This document shows positions 51,101 to 58,100 of a stretch of 64,000 nt of DNA, in pieces. A program made the position numbers and the translations under genes. The notes beneath the pieces are model-generated. The model was not told the origin of the DNA and searched no databases. It saw only the letters and a list, made by a program, of their open reading frames with translations. Position 1 is the first letter of the stretch; each line of letters opens with the position of its first letter. This stretch comes from Alligator mississippiensis (Eukaryota; Chordata; Crocodylia; Alligatoridae): assembly GCF_030867095.1 (NCBI RefSeq), contig NC_081835.1:15012501-15076500 (forward strand), given 5' to 3'.

Positions 51101-51277
51101 GACATATACAACGAAAAGCAAACAAATGATATGAACAACAAGCGCCGCTTCCCCGCCGGGGCAGCGCCACGGCCCAGGCCCCCTCCCCCCGGGCCGGGCC
51201 GGGCCCTACCGAAAGTCCTTGTCGGTGGACGTCATCTTCTCCAGCAGGTTGGAGATGTGGTACGACACGTTCGTCAT
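23929..51277 (-). CDS. CAND2: CAND2, cullin-associated NEDD8-dissociated protein 2 (15 coding exons, 1237 aa)
   Basis: Fifteen GT-AG exons (listed separately) join in perfect phase to 1237 residues plus TAA, next to human CAND2 at about 1236. CAND proteins are HEAT-repeat solenoids that wrap unneddylated cullin-RBX1 and exchange substrate adaptors in SCF-type ubiquitin ligases. Visible landmarks are [15 protein letters not shown] at the start, [15 protein letters not shown], the acidic linker [20 protein letters not shown] followed by [14 protein letters not shown], one 1506-bp exon carrying much of the solenoid, [19 protein letters not shown], and [20 protein letters not shown] near the end. 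Many stretches look like CAND1, but the neighbour RPL32, [19 protein letters not shown] and the ending ESMEMS favour CAND2. The promoter is a CpG island shared regionally, head-to-head, with SEC13. No break is seen. Confidence 0.95.
25209..25649. mobile_element. MITE with 8-bp target duplication, interrupted by a second element
   Basis: The flanks agatgcat at 25201-25208 and 25650-25657 match 8/8. The ends are related inverted sequences (ggcacatttacacatgca versus the complement of gtgcacatgtagacacaccc). The 8-bp duplication suggests hAT. The family resembles the small element at 31557-31711. Sequence 25333-25560 interrupts it. Confidence 0.75.
25333..25560. mobile_element. Foldback retroposon-like insert within the MITE
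   Basis: The left half (AACTCTTGGTTCCAAAAT, then AACCAACTGGAAAATGGCA) is repeated in inverted form in the right half, and the right end reads CAGACCAACACAGCTACCAA. That terminal sequence is one I associate with an abundant crocodilian/turtle interspersed family, but I cannot name its class with confidence. Confidence 0.55.
25975..26082 (-). CDS. CAND2: CAND2 coding exon 14
   Basis: The acceptor is cttcctccag|ATGCTG and the donor ACTAAG|gtaaga, 36 codons. It encodes [20 protein letters not shown] through [12 protein letters not shown]. Confidence 0.94.
27150..27314 (-). CDS. CAND2: CAND2 coding exon 13
   Basis: The acceptor is ctcttaag|GTAGAA and the donor ATTAGG|gtagct, 55 codons. It encodes [20 protein letters not shown] through [14 protein letters not shown]. 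Confidence 0.95.
27534..27703 (-). CDS. CAND2: CAND2 coding exon 12
   Basis: The acceptor is atcctgcag|GA and the donor CGGGAG|gtatgt. It encodes [20 protein letters not shown] through [12 protein letters not shown]. Confidence 0.95.
28410..28505 (-). CDS. CAND2: CAND2 coding exon 11
   Basis: The acceptor is tctctgcag|GT and the donor GCATAG|gtgagc. It encodes [20 protein letters not shown] through [11 protein letters not shown]. Confidence 0.94.
28997..30502 (-). CDS. CAND2: CAND2 coding exon 10 (large exon, 1506 bp)
   Basis: The acceptor is ctgcacag|GT and the donor TCATCAG|gtaatg. It is open for 502 codons, from [20 protein letters not shown] to [11 protein letters not shown]. It forms about 40% of the protein and the middle of the HEAT solenoid; mammals, as I recall, have a similar large exon. 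Confidence 0.97.
30587..31120 (+). mobile_element. CR1 LINE, 5'-truncated 3' end (~534 bp)
   Basis: It begins in the last part of ORF2 ([20 protein letters not shown]), continues with the [20 protein letters not shown] block, and ends with the CR1 3' terminus 'cctaacatctatgaat'. By eye it is above 90% identical to the matching part of the long copy at 32.8-35.7 kb, so both are young. It lies antisense to CAND2 in intron 9. Confidence 0.93.
31190..31260. mobile_element. Tigger/pogo-like terminal fragment
   Basis: The stretch contains GTGCTGGATAACAAAGCTTT and ends TTACTGTA, which in reverse complement resembles the Tigger terminus CAGTAAAAGCTTTGTTATCCAGCA. A second TTATCCAGCA lies nearby at about 31214. 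Short, low-certainty call. Confidence 0.45.
31557..31711. mobile_element. Small MITE (~155 bp)
   Basis: The flanks ctgtcagg (31549-31556) and ctgacagg (31712-31719) match 7/8. The inner ends are inverted relatives (TTACACGAGTAC...GTGCAGTAA; complement of CAGTAAAG..TTGTGTAGACACACCC). It has the same general terminal type as the element at 25209-25649. Confidence 0.65.
32660..32801 (-). CDS. CAND2: CAND2 coding exon 9
   Basis: The acceptor is ctccctgcag|GTCCCT and the donor GTGCCTG|gtaagg. It encodes [36 protein letters not shown] and [11 protein letters not shown]. At 142 bp, skipping it would shift the frame. A CR1 begins within about 40 bp of its acceptor. Confidence 0.95.
32830..35748 (+). 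mobile_element. CR1 LINE, long copy (~2.9 kb), ORF2 endonuclease to 3' end
   Basis: It is a sense-strand CR1 antisense to CAND2, in intron 8. The endonuclease part is in pieces from about 32880 ([40 protein letters not shown], then [14 protein letters not shown]). Reverse transcriptase follows: [20 protein letters not shown], the QHGFVAGRS block, [33 protein letters not shown] and [12 protein letters not shown], which holds the F-A-D-D active site. The end is 'tgatctattgaggtccc...ctatgaatctatgaatc'. It lacks ORF1 and the 5' end, and the ORF2 frame is broken at several points (near 33280, 33690, 34420 and 35030), so it is inactive. Similarity to other copies suggests modest age. Confidence 0.95.
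35749..37468 (-). other. CAND2: CAND2 intron 8, remainder
   Basis: Outside the CR1 pieces it holds an A run (36639-36657) and a G-rich stretch near 36910-36950, and nothing that codes. Introns 6 and 7 hold no recognised repeat apart from A-rich runs near 38250-38280. Confidence 0.5.
36430..36545 (+). mobile_element. CR1/L3-type LINE 3' fragment
   Basis: The 'gtactggctgctattggaaa' and 'gggttgttgggctagatgga' pattern followed by 'ccctggtctgctaatcca' matches the CR1-family 3' region (...gggctagatggaccattggtctga). It is old and short. Confidence 0.6.
37469..37761 (-). CDS. CAND2: CAND2 coding exon 8
   Basis: The acceptor is cctttccag|AG and the donor AACCAG|gtaagt. It encodes [20 protein letters not shown] through PLTMLQNQ. 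Confidence 0.95.
38691..38842 (-). CDS. CAND2: CAND2 coding exon 7 (acidic linker)
   Basis: The acceptor is tctgctag|G and the donor GAACAAG|gtgcct. It encodes [20 protein letters not shown], then [16 protein letters not shown] and [11 protein letters not shown]. The Glu run is a GAA/GAG triplet repeat that may vary in length. Confidence 0.95.
39567..39672 (-). CDS. CAND2: CAND2 coding exon 6
   Basis: The acceptor is ctgttcag|GA and the donor GTAAGAAG|gtgagt. It encodes [20 protein letters not shown] through [14 protein letters not shown]. It is too short to stand out as an open frame. Confidence 0.93.
39880..40075 (+). mobile_element. MIR SINE fragment in CAND2 intron 5
   Basis: The order 'aatcccagctctgacagcac', 'gaccagttactcag', 'ggatgctgtgaggattaatc' and 'aaaaggtgctacaga' follows the MIR core through its 3' half. 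Confidence 0.65.
40259..40515 (-). CDS. CAND2: CAND2 coding exon 5
   Basis: The acceptor is gattgcag|G and the donor GCATAG|gtaaga. It encodes [20 protein letters not shown] through [17 protein letters not shown]. Confidence 0.95.
40516..42628 (-). other. CAND2: CAND2 introns 3 and 4
   Basis: Intron 4 is 40516-41148 and intron 3 is 41273-42628. Neither shows a repeat that I can name, apart from an A run at 41868-41880. Confidence 0.5.
41149..41272 (-). CDS. CAND2: CAND2 coding exon 4
   Basis: The acceptor is gttcttag|GT and the donor GAGCAG|gtacca. It encodes [20 protein letters not shown] through [10 protein letters not shown]. Confidence 0.95.
42629..42783 (-). CDS. CAND2: CAND2 coding exon 3
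   Basis: The acceptor is gtctgcag|T and the donor CTACAG|gtaaaa. It encodes [20 protein letters not shown] through [14 protein letters not shown]. Confidence 0.95.
42784..46760 (-). other. CAND2: CAND2 intron 2
   Basis: Nearly 4 kb, mostly unique-looking, AT-rich sequence with no open frame of interest. It contains one MIR remnant (45235-45420). Confidence 0.5.
45235..45420 (-). mobile_element. MIR SINE fragment in CAND2 intron 2
   Basis: The plus strand reads 'cacccccattttgcaggcag', 'ggaaacaaacacagaagtta' and 'tataactttcccagttcc', the complement-orientation MIR core. Confidence 0.65.
46761..46904 (-). CDS. CAND2: CAND2 coding exon 2
   Basis: The acceptor is gtttcag|A and the donor AAGTG|gtaaga. 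It encodes [20 protein letters not shown] through [15 protein letters not shown]. Confidence 0.95.
49612..49998. mobile_element. hAT-type non-autonomous element (387 bp) in CAND2 intron 1
   Basis: The ends are CACTGGTTCCCAAACC and ...GTTTGGAAACCGCTG (inverted), flanked by ccctacat (49604-49611) and ccctacag (49999-50006), matching 7/8. The interior is non-coding. Confidence 0.85.
50410..50790. repeat. Diverged ~242-bp tandem duplication in the CAND2 CpG island
   Basis: GGGGAAATACCACG near 50416 recurs as GGGGAAACACCACG near 50657; CTCTTCCGGCGCGGTTC recurs as CTCTTCTGGCGTGGTTC; TTTATGGAAACGGGAG occurs at 50518 and 50761. The offsets are all about 241-243 bp. Confidence 0.75.
51210..51277 (-). 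CDS. CAND2: CAND2 coding exon 1
   Basis: The ATG is the complement of 51275-51277. It encodes [20 protein letters not shown] and DF, then a split Arg codon at CG|gtaggg. It lies in the CpG island. Confidence 0.95.
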
Positions 51278-51912
51278 GTCGGCGCCGCGGCCCGCCTGGG
51301 CCCTGCGGGGATCCGCCGGCAGAAGATGGCGCCAGGCCCCGCGGCCCGGGGTCCGTGTCCGTGTCGGGCTCCCTCTCCTCTCCCCGCCGCCGCCTGTGCC
51401 CGGCTGGAAGGCGCTGGAACAGCCCGGCCGCGCCGCCAGAAATAGCCCCGCGCCGCCCGCCCGCCCGCCCGCCCCGCCCCGGCCCGGCCCCCGCCCGCCG
51501 CCGGGGACAGCCGCGCTGGCAGCCCTCAGCCTCGTCCTCAACTCCGCGCTTTAACTGGGAAAAACTCCGCCTGTTCTTGTATCCATCAGCTTAGGCTGAT
51601 GAAAGAATGGCTGTTTTCCCCGTCGTGCCTAGGAGCCTTTCCAGTGACCCCTGCTTCCGCCTGCGCTGTGTCAAATGCAGCCCTTAGGACTGCTTTTTGG
51701 GACCTCCCAAACCCTGTGGCGGCAGGGGGCCCCGCAGACGAGGGTCTCCTGTGTGCGTCCGCTCGCCACCCCCTCGCTTCTTCACGGCAAAACTGCATCT
51801 TGCAGGGGGCCCCCAAACAACTGAGTCAGTAACTTTGGGAATTAACCTCCCCTGTCCTGTGGGTTTGTCTCCTCTGCTCCTCCAACAGGCCTGGGCCTCT
51901 GCGGTCTATTTG

Positions 51913-52148
51913 GCTGCTTCTCCACCAGCATCTTCTCTCCCGCTCCCTCGGGACAAAAAAGCCCGCTCGCCTAACCCAAACGGTCCAGCCCTGCCGGTCA
52001 AATCCTCTCCGAGAACACTGTCCACAAGGCCCAGCTTCTCCCGCAACATCTTCTCTCCCGCTCCCTCGGGACAAAACAGCCTGCTCGCCTAACCCAAACG
52101 GTCCAGCCCTGCCGGTCAAATCCTCTCCGAGAACAACACAAGGCCCAT
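51913..52148. repeat. 118-bp tandem duplication
   Basis: CATCTTCTCTCCCGCTCCCT at 51929 recurs at 52047, and the following CGGGACAAAA..CTCGCCTAACCC and CCGGTCAAATCCTCTCCGAG blocks recur at the same 118-bp offset with very few differences. The near-identity points to a recent event. Confidence 0.92.
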
Positions 52149-52784
52149 GGTAAGTTGCCAAGCAATAATGGCGTGTTCAGCAGCTCACAGGAACAACTGG
52201 TCTCAGCAACAGCATTTGTTGGGACTATTTCAAAATTTGACTCGAACGTTGCAAACTGCGCACGTGCGAATGGATCCAACCGTATGTTCTTCTCCTGGTG
52301 AGCTTTGTCCCTTCTTCCCTCCCTTTTTCCATCTACACTTCTCCTGTAAGGAACACGGGACTGGAAGGGGTCTCCCAAGCCATCGCAGGTAGCTCTTTGT
52401 CCAAAAAGCATCTGCAAGAACATCTTCTGGTGCCTCAGAGACAGAAAACACCTGATTAAAAAAAGGGAGGGGGACTAAAACATGCCACAAGAGAACAGGA
52501 GAAACACAGGCATCACCAGTGCCTCTTGGGTTATATTCAGTATATGGCACCAGAACTTATGGTGGCAAAGAACAGGCAAGCAGCCACCACTGCCGAAGTG
52601 ATGGCCGTCACTGGCCAAATCGTATTAGAACTTCCATCACAAGATCGTTTTTGTGAGCAGCTCGTGGTCCCAATTTCCAAAGCATTTAATATATCCTTAA
52701 GGCTACTTTGGTCCCGTTTACAGCTCACGTTCTAAGCAGGCAACACAAACAATTAGAAGAAAAAGACAGCATTATAACTCATTT

Positions 52785-52900
52785 TGCACCTGTATCATGA
52801 CTTGTTCCAAGTCAGTCAGGAAGTCTGTGGCAAGGGTAGGAATTAGATCCATATCTCATAAAAACCACGCCCTTGACTACAAGACCATTCTCCCTCCTTT
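52785..52900 (-). mobile_element. MIR SINE fragment
   Basis: 'gacttgttccaagtcagtca', 'ggaagtctgtggcaagggta' and 'ggaattagatccatatctca' follow the MIR core in reverse orientation. Confidence 0.55.
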
Positions 52901-53165
52901 CAGTAGCAAATCATCTGAATGATCTACAGATCTCATTGATACCACTTTATAAATGGTTATGCTTGTAAAGGGAACAGAGCCCCAATATGCAATGACAGGG
53001 CTGTAGATATGTTTGTTTTACAAACCAAAATTGGAATGGAAACTTTTCTCCATTTAAATTAAACATTAGCAAAGCTTTTTGTTTGAATGTAAATGTTTTG
53101 GAAACTCAGACATTGCATCTCTGTGCTATTGCAAAAGAATCAGAAACAGAAAGTGCCAAGCGGAT

Positions 53166-53206
53166 TTTCTTACCCAAGCTGCAAGACACGCAGCTTGGGT
53201 AAGAAA
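53166..53206. repeat. Perfect 16-bp inverted repeat with 9-nt loop
   Basis: TTTCTTACCCAAGCTG (53166-53181) and its exact reverse complement (53191-53206) enclose CAAGACACG. It lies in non-coding intergenic DNA and is not followed by a T run. Confidence 0.9.
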
Positions 53207-53789
53207 GTCGACAAGTAGAAATAATAGCAAGAAGTATATTGCACTGTAAAATGACTTGGAAGAATATAAGCAGGAACACTGCTTTTAAATGGCAGGAATG
53301 CTGAAAAACCTATCTGTTTCCTTAAAGTCCACCTGCTACATTATCACTGTGGCTGTGCTCAGGGACCTCAGTCAGGGACCAAAACCCTGGTGTGCCAGGC
53401 CAACACTGTCCGAACATAAGGAAGTGCCTCATCGTGAAAGGACAATGAAGTTCACTTTTACCAACTGTTGTTTTGCTGAGCCCAGAGCACTTCAGAGATA
53501 GTAAGCTCAGCTCTGGGAATGCATGAGGGGGAGGATGTGATGATGATGAGGCTGCAAGGTGCACTCAGGTGGCCATAATGCATTGAGAACAAAACAGGTG
53601 CTTCTGGTTTTCTCCTACAGCAATACACTATCTCCTTCCCTATCAAGCTGTCCCAAATACAGACACACTGTCTTCTGTAAACCATGATCAGATTGCACCT
53701 GCCTTTCAATCTTTACACTGTGGCCTGTAAAGTTGCAGATTAACATTAACTCCATCCTTTTGGCTTTTAAACATCTGGGGAACATTATT

Positions 53790-53975
53790 AACTTTTACAC
53801 TTTCATCTGAAGGTCCCAAAGCACGTCACACAGGAAAATAGACATCATTCTCCCCAGTGCACAGATAGAGAAATTGAGATGGAGAAACAAAATTACTTAC
53901 CCAAGACCTCAGAGGAGCCACCTGCAGTGTCAAAACTAGAAGCATCTGGCCCCCAATCTATTGTCCTCACTGCTG
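53790..53975 (-). mobile_element. MIR-like SINE fragment
   Basis: 'tctccccagtgcacagatag', 'agaaattgagatggagaaac' and 'aaaattacttacccaagacc' follow the complement-orientation MIR/MIR3 pattern. Confidence 0.6.
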
Positions 53976-54972
53976 TTTCCACAAAACAAGAGCAAAGGCT
54001 CTAGATTAGATCCCATCCCTTCTTGAAACAGTTCCTGAAGGCCCCATTGTTGTTGTCCGAGTTCAGCAAATTACTGCATCTTTGCACATCTCTCTGAGCC
54101 TCCCTTCTTTTAAATATCAGCTCACAACCCCTCTTAGCCCCTGAAATAGTTTCTCTCTGTTATGACTGTTTGATGAATGGATATATTCCTTGTTACCATT
54201 AGATGCCTTTTTTAAAGGATGCAAAACTGTCTTTTAGGTAATATTTTAAAGTAGATTAGTGCTTTTTTTTTTTTTACTTGCTGTTGCTCTGAGCCTTTTG
54301 GGGGAAGTCAAGTGGCTAACCATGAAGTAGTAAAAGCCCTGGGAATGCAGCTGCCACATTTGCAGACTTCTCTTCAGATTTCTGAATATGGGCTTAATAC
54401 CTGTTTGCTTCTCTCTCCCAGCACCACCTCCTTCTCCCCCTTGAATGTTGTACTCTAATTTTTCTCTCCTTATTCCCAGCTTTCTGCACCTTCTTTCACA
54501 GGATGAAGTGAACCTTAGCCCCCAAAAGCTTGAGTTATATCTGCCTACCTACCTAGATATGCCTATAGCAGTGAAAGGCTAGCTTGAAATCAAACAGAAA
54601 GATTTGCACCTTATCTGTATCCATCGATCAATACTGCTATTTATACAGCAGCATTTGTGAGCGGAGGTTTGCTTGTTTTATCAGCTGCTGTGCAAGGACA
54701 GTTTGCGTGAAGTCAAGCACGGAGGTTTGCACCTTACAGACTCAAAGCAGAGATGTGCAGAGAGAGCTCTCTTCTTTACTCAGTCTGTATAGATGTCTAT
54801 CTATCAAGATACCTAGCACAAGGGTTTGAGCTGAGGCTGCTTGTGCAGAATCATCACGTGCAGGAGACACCGCCAGAAACAGCTCCCGGGTGAGTCTATG
54901 GGCGCAGCACCTCCCCGCTTCTGGGCTTCACGCTCAGCCTGTGCGTCTCCACCCCAGGCGCGGGGGGCGGGC

Positions 54973-55116
54973 GGAACCCGGGCGCGGCCGCGCTTGTTCC
55001 CGACCGGGCCGCTTTCGCCGGCGGACCCGGGCGCTGGGGAGGACGAAGCCGGGCGCGCCCGCGCTTGTTTCCGGCCGGGACGTCTTTGCCGGCGGACCCG
55101 GGCGCTGCCACGTCTG
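54973..55116. repeat. 71-bp tandem duplication in the SEC13 promoter/5' UTR
   Basis: CGCTTGTTCCCGACCGGGCC at 54991 is echoed by CGCTTGTTTCCGGCCGGGAC at 55062, and GCCGGCGGACCCGGGCGCT occurs exactly in both copies at the same 71-bp offset. Confidence 0.85.
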
Positions 55117-55168
55117 AGCGCCGCCGCGGGAGCGGGAGGAGGAGGAGGCCGGTGTCGCCGCCGCCACC

Positions 55169-55171
55169 ATG
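55169..55171 (+). CDS. SEC13: SEC13 coding exon 1: start codon only
   Basis: ATG|gtaggc: the donor follows the initiator Met directly, and the next exon starts GTGTCGGTC in phase 0, rebuilding [11 protein letters not shown]. The Kozak match and the family N-terminus fix this start. Confidence 0.9.
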
Positions 55172-58100
55172 GTAGGCGCCGGGGCCGGGGGGGTGGTGGT
55201 GGTACATAGTCTGGTGGTCTGACCCTACCCCGCTTGTTCCCCGCAGGTGTCGGTCATCAACACCGTGGACACGTCGCACGAGGACATGATCGTGAGTGTG
55301 GCTCGGCTCGGCTTCCCGCAGGCCGGGGCAGGGGCAGGGGCCTACCATAACCCCGCTCGGGTCTCCTCATCCTCCGGGCAGGCTTTGCCCTCCCCGCCCC
55401 GCGGTGCCGCCTGCGGGCGCCTCTGGTGACAGCCGGGCTGTCGGAGCTGCCCACGAGCGCGGAGGGGCACCCTCGTGCCGGCCCGGCTGCCGCAGGGGGG
55501 TCTTCCCCTCCTCCTGCAATCATGTCAGGTTTGGCAGGGATCTTGGGGGCTCGCATGTAGGCCAGCCCCCCGCGCCGAGCAGGGCCAGCCCCAGCTGTCT
55601 CATGGAGGGTTGTGGCTCGGTTTAATCTATTTGGGGAGGTTTCCAGAACGGCAGTGTACCCGTGACACGCGACGCGAGCGTGCCCGCATGCGTCAGTTAT
55701 GGATTTTGATATGTAGACTTTACGTCAGGAAGGCAAAATGCACGCGACTGTTATGTTTAAAAAACATACGGGATTACTGTACAAATCTGCTCCAGCATTT
55801 AATATTTATTTTAATGAATGGTCTATTGTTTATCTCCTGGGTGACTCTTGGCATCTCCTGGAGATTTGTCTCTAATTCCTAGAGCCTCCAGGGCAATCCT
55901 GGAGGGCTGGCTACCCTCATCGCATCCCAGCCAAGGCTTTGTTCACCTGGGTCTTAACCTCTAAGGAGAGGGACCCCACCACCTCTCTGGGTAGCCTGGT
56001 CCTGTACTTTACTACCATCTTTGTGAGAGTTTTTTCCTAATATCCAACTAAACTTTCCTTGCTACAGCTTGAGACCATCGCTCCTTAATGTCATCTGTCA
56101 CCACTGAGAACAGTCCAGCTCCATCCTCTTTTGAACCCCCCTCCAGGTGGTTGAAGGCTGCTGTTAAATCTCGTCTCAGTCTTCTCTTCTCTGAACTAAA
56201 TAAGCCCAGCTCCCTCAGCCTCTTCTCAGAAGTCGTGTGCCCTAGCCCCCAAACTATTTTCATTGCCCTCCACTGGACTCTCTCCAACATGTCCACATCC
56301 TTTCTGTAGTGGGGGGCACAAAACTGGACACAGTACTCCAGATGTGGCCTCACCAGTGCCCTTGTTGCTAAGAAGGCTAGCAGCATACTAGTCTACATCA
56401 GTAGGAGCATTGCCAGCTGATCGAGGGAAGTGATGATTCCCCTCTAGGGAATCATCCCTAGGTGCTGGTGAGGGCCGGAATCCAAAGCTCCACAGGCCAC
56501 ATTTGGCTCGCAGGCCAGAGATTGAGCATCTCTGTTCTAGATCCTTCTTTCTAATGCCTGGGACTTGCTGCTAGAAAACATGAGATAACAGTGTGCACCA
56601 TTGCTGGAGGGATGAGAAAGAGGCAGATCAGTGTGTCAATTTGTGGGAAGAGGGAATAAAACAGCACTCTAAACATCGTCTTCAGATGGGCAGGTCTGTC
56701 TCTCAGTGGTCTGTACAGCTTTGCTGCCTCATATTGTAAAACCCCTTAAACTTACTTGCATGTATAACCCCTTGCCTGGTGTGGCTGTGGGAAGTCAGTG
56801 TCCCCAAACATTGCTTTAGTAAGAAGAGGGTACAAACAAGTCAGATAAATTTATGTGCGTAGGCATTAGAACACAATGTGTAATATAAGCCATGAAACCC
56901 CACACGGAAATCTGATAACAAAATTTCCCTTTTCACCAGTATAACTTAAAACCTCAACTCATCAGTCTCATACGGACCCATTGGGTTGAGGCTCTTTACC
57001 TTGTGCACAGGTAAGAGCTGTTCCAGATGGCACAAGGACTTTCAGCACTTCACAACACACTGACTACGCTAACTTCTGTGGCCTTTTAAGTGCAATTCAC
57101 TGGGCGTGTCTACACGAGACACTTACAGTGGAGTAGACTAATTAGGTGCGTGGCAAATGTCTTATATCTACATGTGTGCCCCCATTAGGCTACAGGAAAG
57201 TAATAAACTCCACAGCAAAGAGTATTTACAAGCACTACCCTTTTGTGGAGTTTTTTTACTTCACAGTACTGCATGTGTAGTCTAACATGGCTGGCTGGTG
57301 CACGAGAGTGCTTCTGTGTGGGGGTTGCCTGCTGGCTAGCCCCACACTGGAGCACACTCATGGCCCAGCCGAGCCCCTCCACAACACATTGAGCTGGGTT
57401 GGAGCAGCCCCAGGCTGGCAGGCTGAACCTTTGGGCCCCCTGCCAGTTAGGGTTTCTCTGACCTGGTTAGCATGCTGGAGACTCAGGCTCACATTCAGGT
57501 GGTGTGCCCAGGAGCAATACACTCCAGTGCGATATGTACCAGAGTTTTTTGCGTGCTAACAGCATGTGTAGATGCACCCACTCTATCAGCAGTCAGGTTC
57601 TCTCCCTGCTGGTGTCTCTTCTGTGGGGAAGTTGATCCTGCTCCCAGCTGTGCTCAGACTGGGCTCCTCCACAATCTCCCTGGGGCCCCTTTAATGGTGC
57701 TGGGAGCATGTCAGGGAACAAGGCCTCTCCCATGCTCTAATTACACTGGCTCCAGGTAAAAATGGCCTCCATGTTGCAGCTCTTTTATTTTTTCCACTTC
57801 CACTCCTGTTAGCCCTCAAAACAGCAGAGGGCCATAGTTCAGACCAACTCCTTGGGTTTGGTTTTCCTAGACTTTGAGTGGCCTCACCCCACTCTGCTTA
57901 TCTCTTCAAAACCCAAGGTCAGGGGTTACACAAGCATAAGTGATTGGTAACATTGTGTGGGGAGGTGGATCAAAATTTTTGTTCCCATTTGAAATATAAA
58001 GAAACCAGAACCAAGATTAAGTAATTTAGCTGAGGCCAAGAAGAGTCAGTGGCAGAGAATAGAAGCCCAGAGCCCTGACTTCTTGTCTCAAAGCACTGGG

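Larger units (their letters stand above)
46905..51209 (-). other. CAND2: CAND2 intron 1
   Basis: The first 2.6 kb are AT-rich with nothing recognised. A hAT-type element lies at 49612-49998, and the last 1 kb is CpG-island sequence with a local duplication. Confidence 0.6.
50400..51560. promoter_or_regulatory. CAND2: CAND2 CpG island
   Basis: CpG-dense sequence surrounds exon 1 (51210-51277), with many GGGCGGG/CCCGCCC Sp1-type boxes at 51420-51500 upstream of the start on the minus strand. No TATA box is evident. Long frames on both strands here are CpG-island artefacts. Confidence 0.8.
51561..54850. other. CAND2-SEC13 intergenic region
   Basis: It carries a 118-bp tandem duplication (51913-52148), two MIR remnants, a perfect 16-bp hairpin (53166-53206) and otherwise nothing recognised. 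No coding exon of a further gene was found. Confidence 0.55.
54930..55560 (+). promoter_or_regulatory. SEC13: SEC13 CpG island promoter
   Basis: The GC- and CpG-rich block covers noncoding exon sequence, the ATG at 55169 and exon 2. The start codon has a full Kozak context (gccgccaccATGg). No TATA box was seen. The transcription start is not located. Confidence 0.75.

Noticed and set aside
23929-51277. Identification as CAND1 instead of CAND2
   Set aside because: Similarity to CAND1 is high, but RPL32 adjacency, the ESMEMS end and [19 protein letters not shown] agree better with CAND2.
50186-51541. Frames of up to 243 aa on both strands near CAND2 exon 1
   Set aside because: CpG-island artefacts. 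Only the short minus-strand piece MTNVSYHIS... is real, as CAND2 exon 1.
52526-52735. 70-aa frame in the CAND2-SEC13 spacer
   Set aside because: It has no recognisable motif, no splice partners, and is shadowed by a minus-strand frame.
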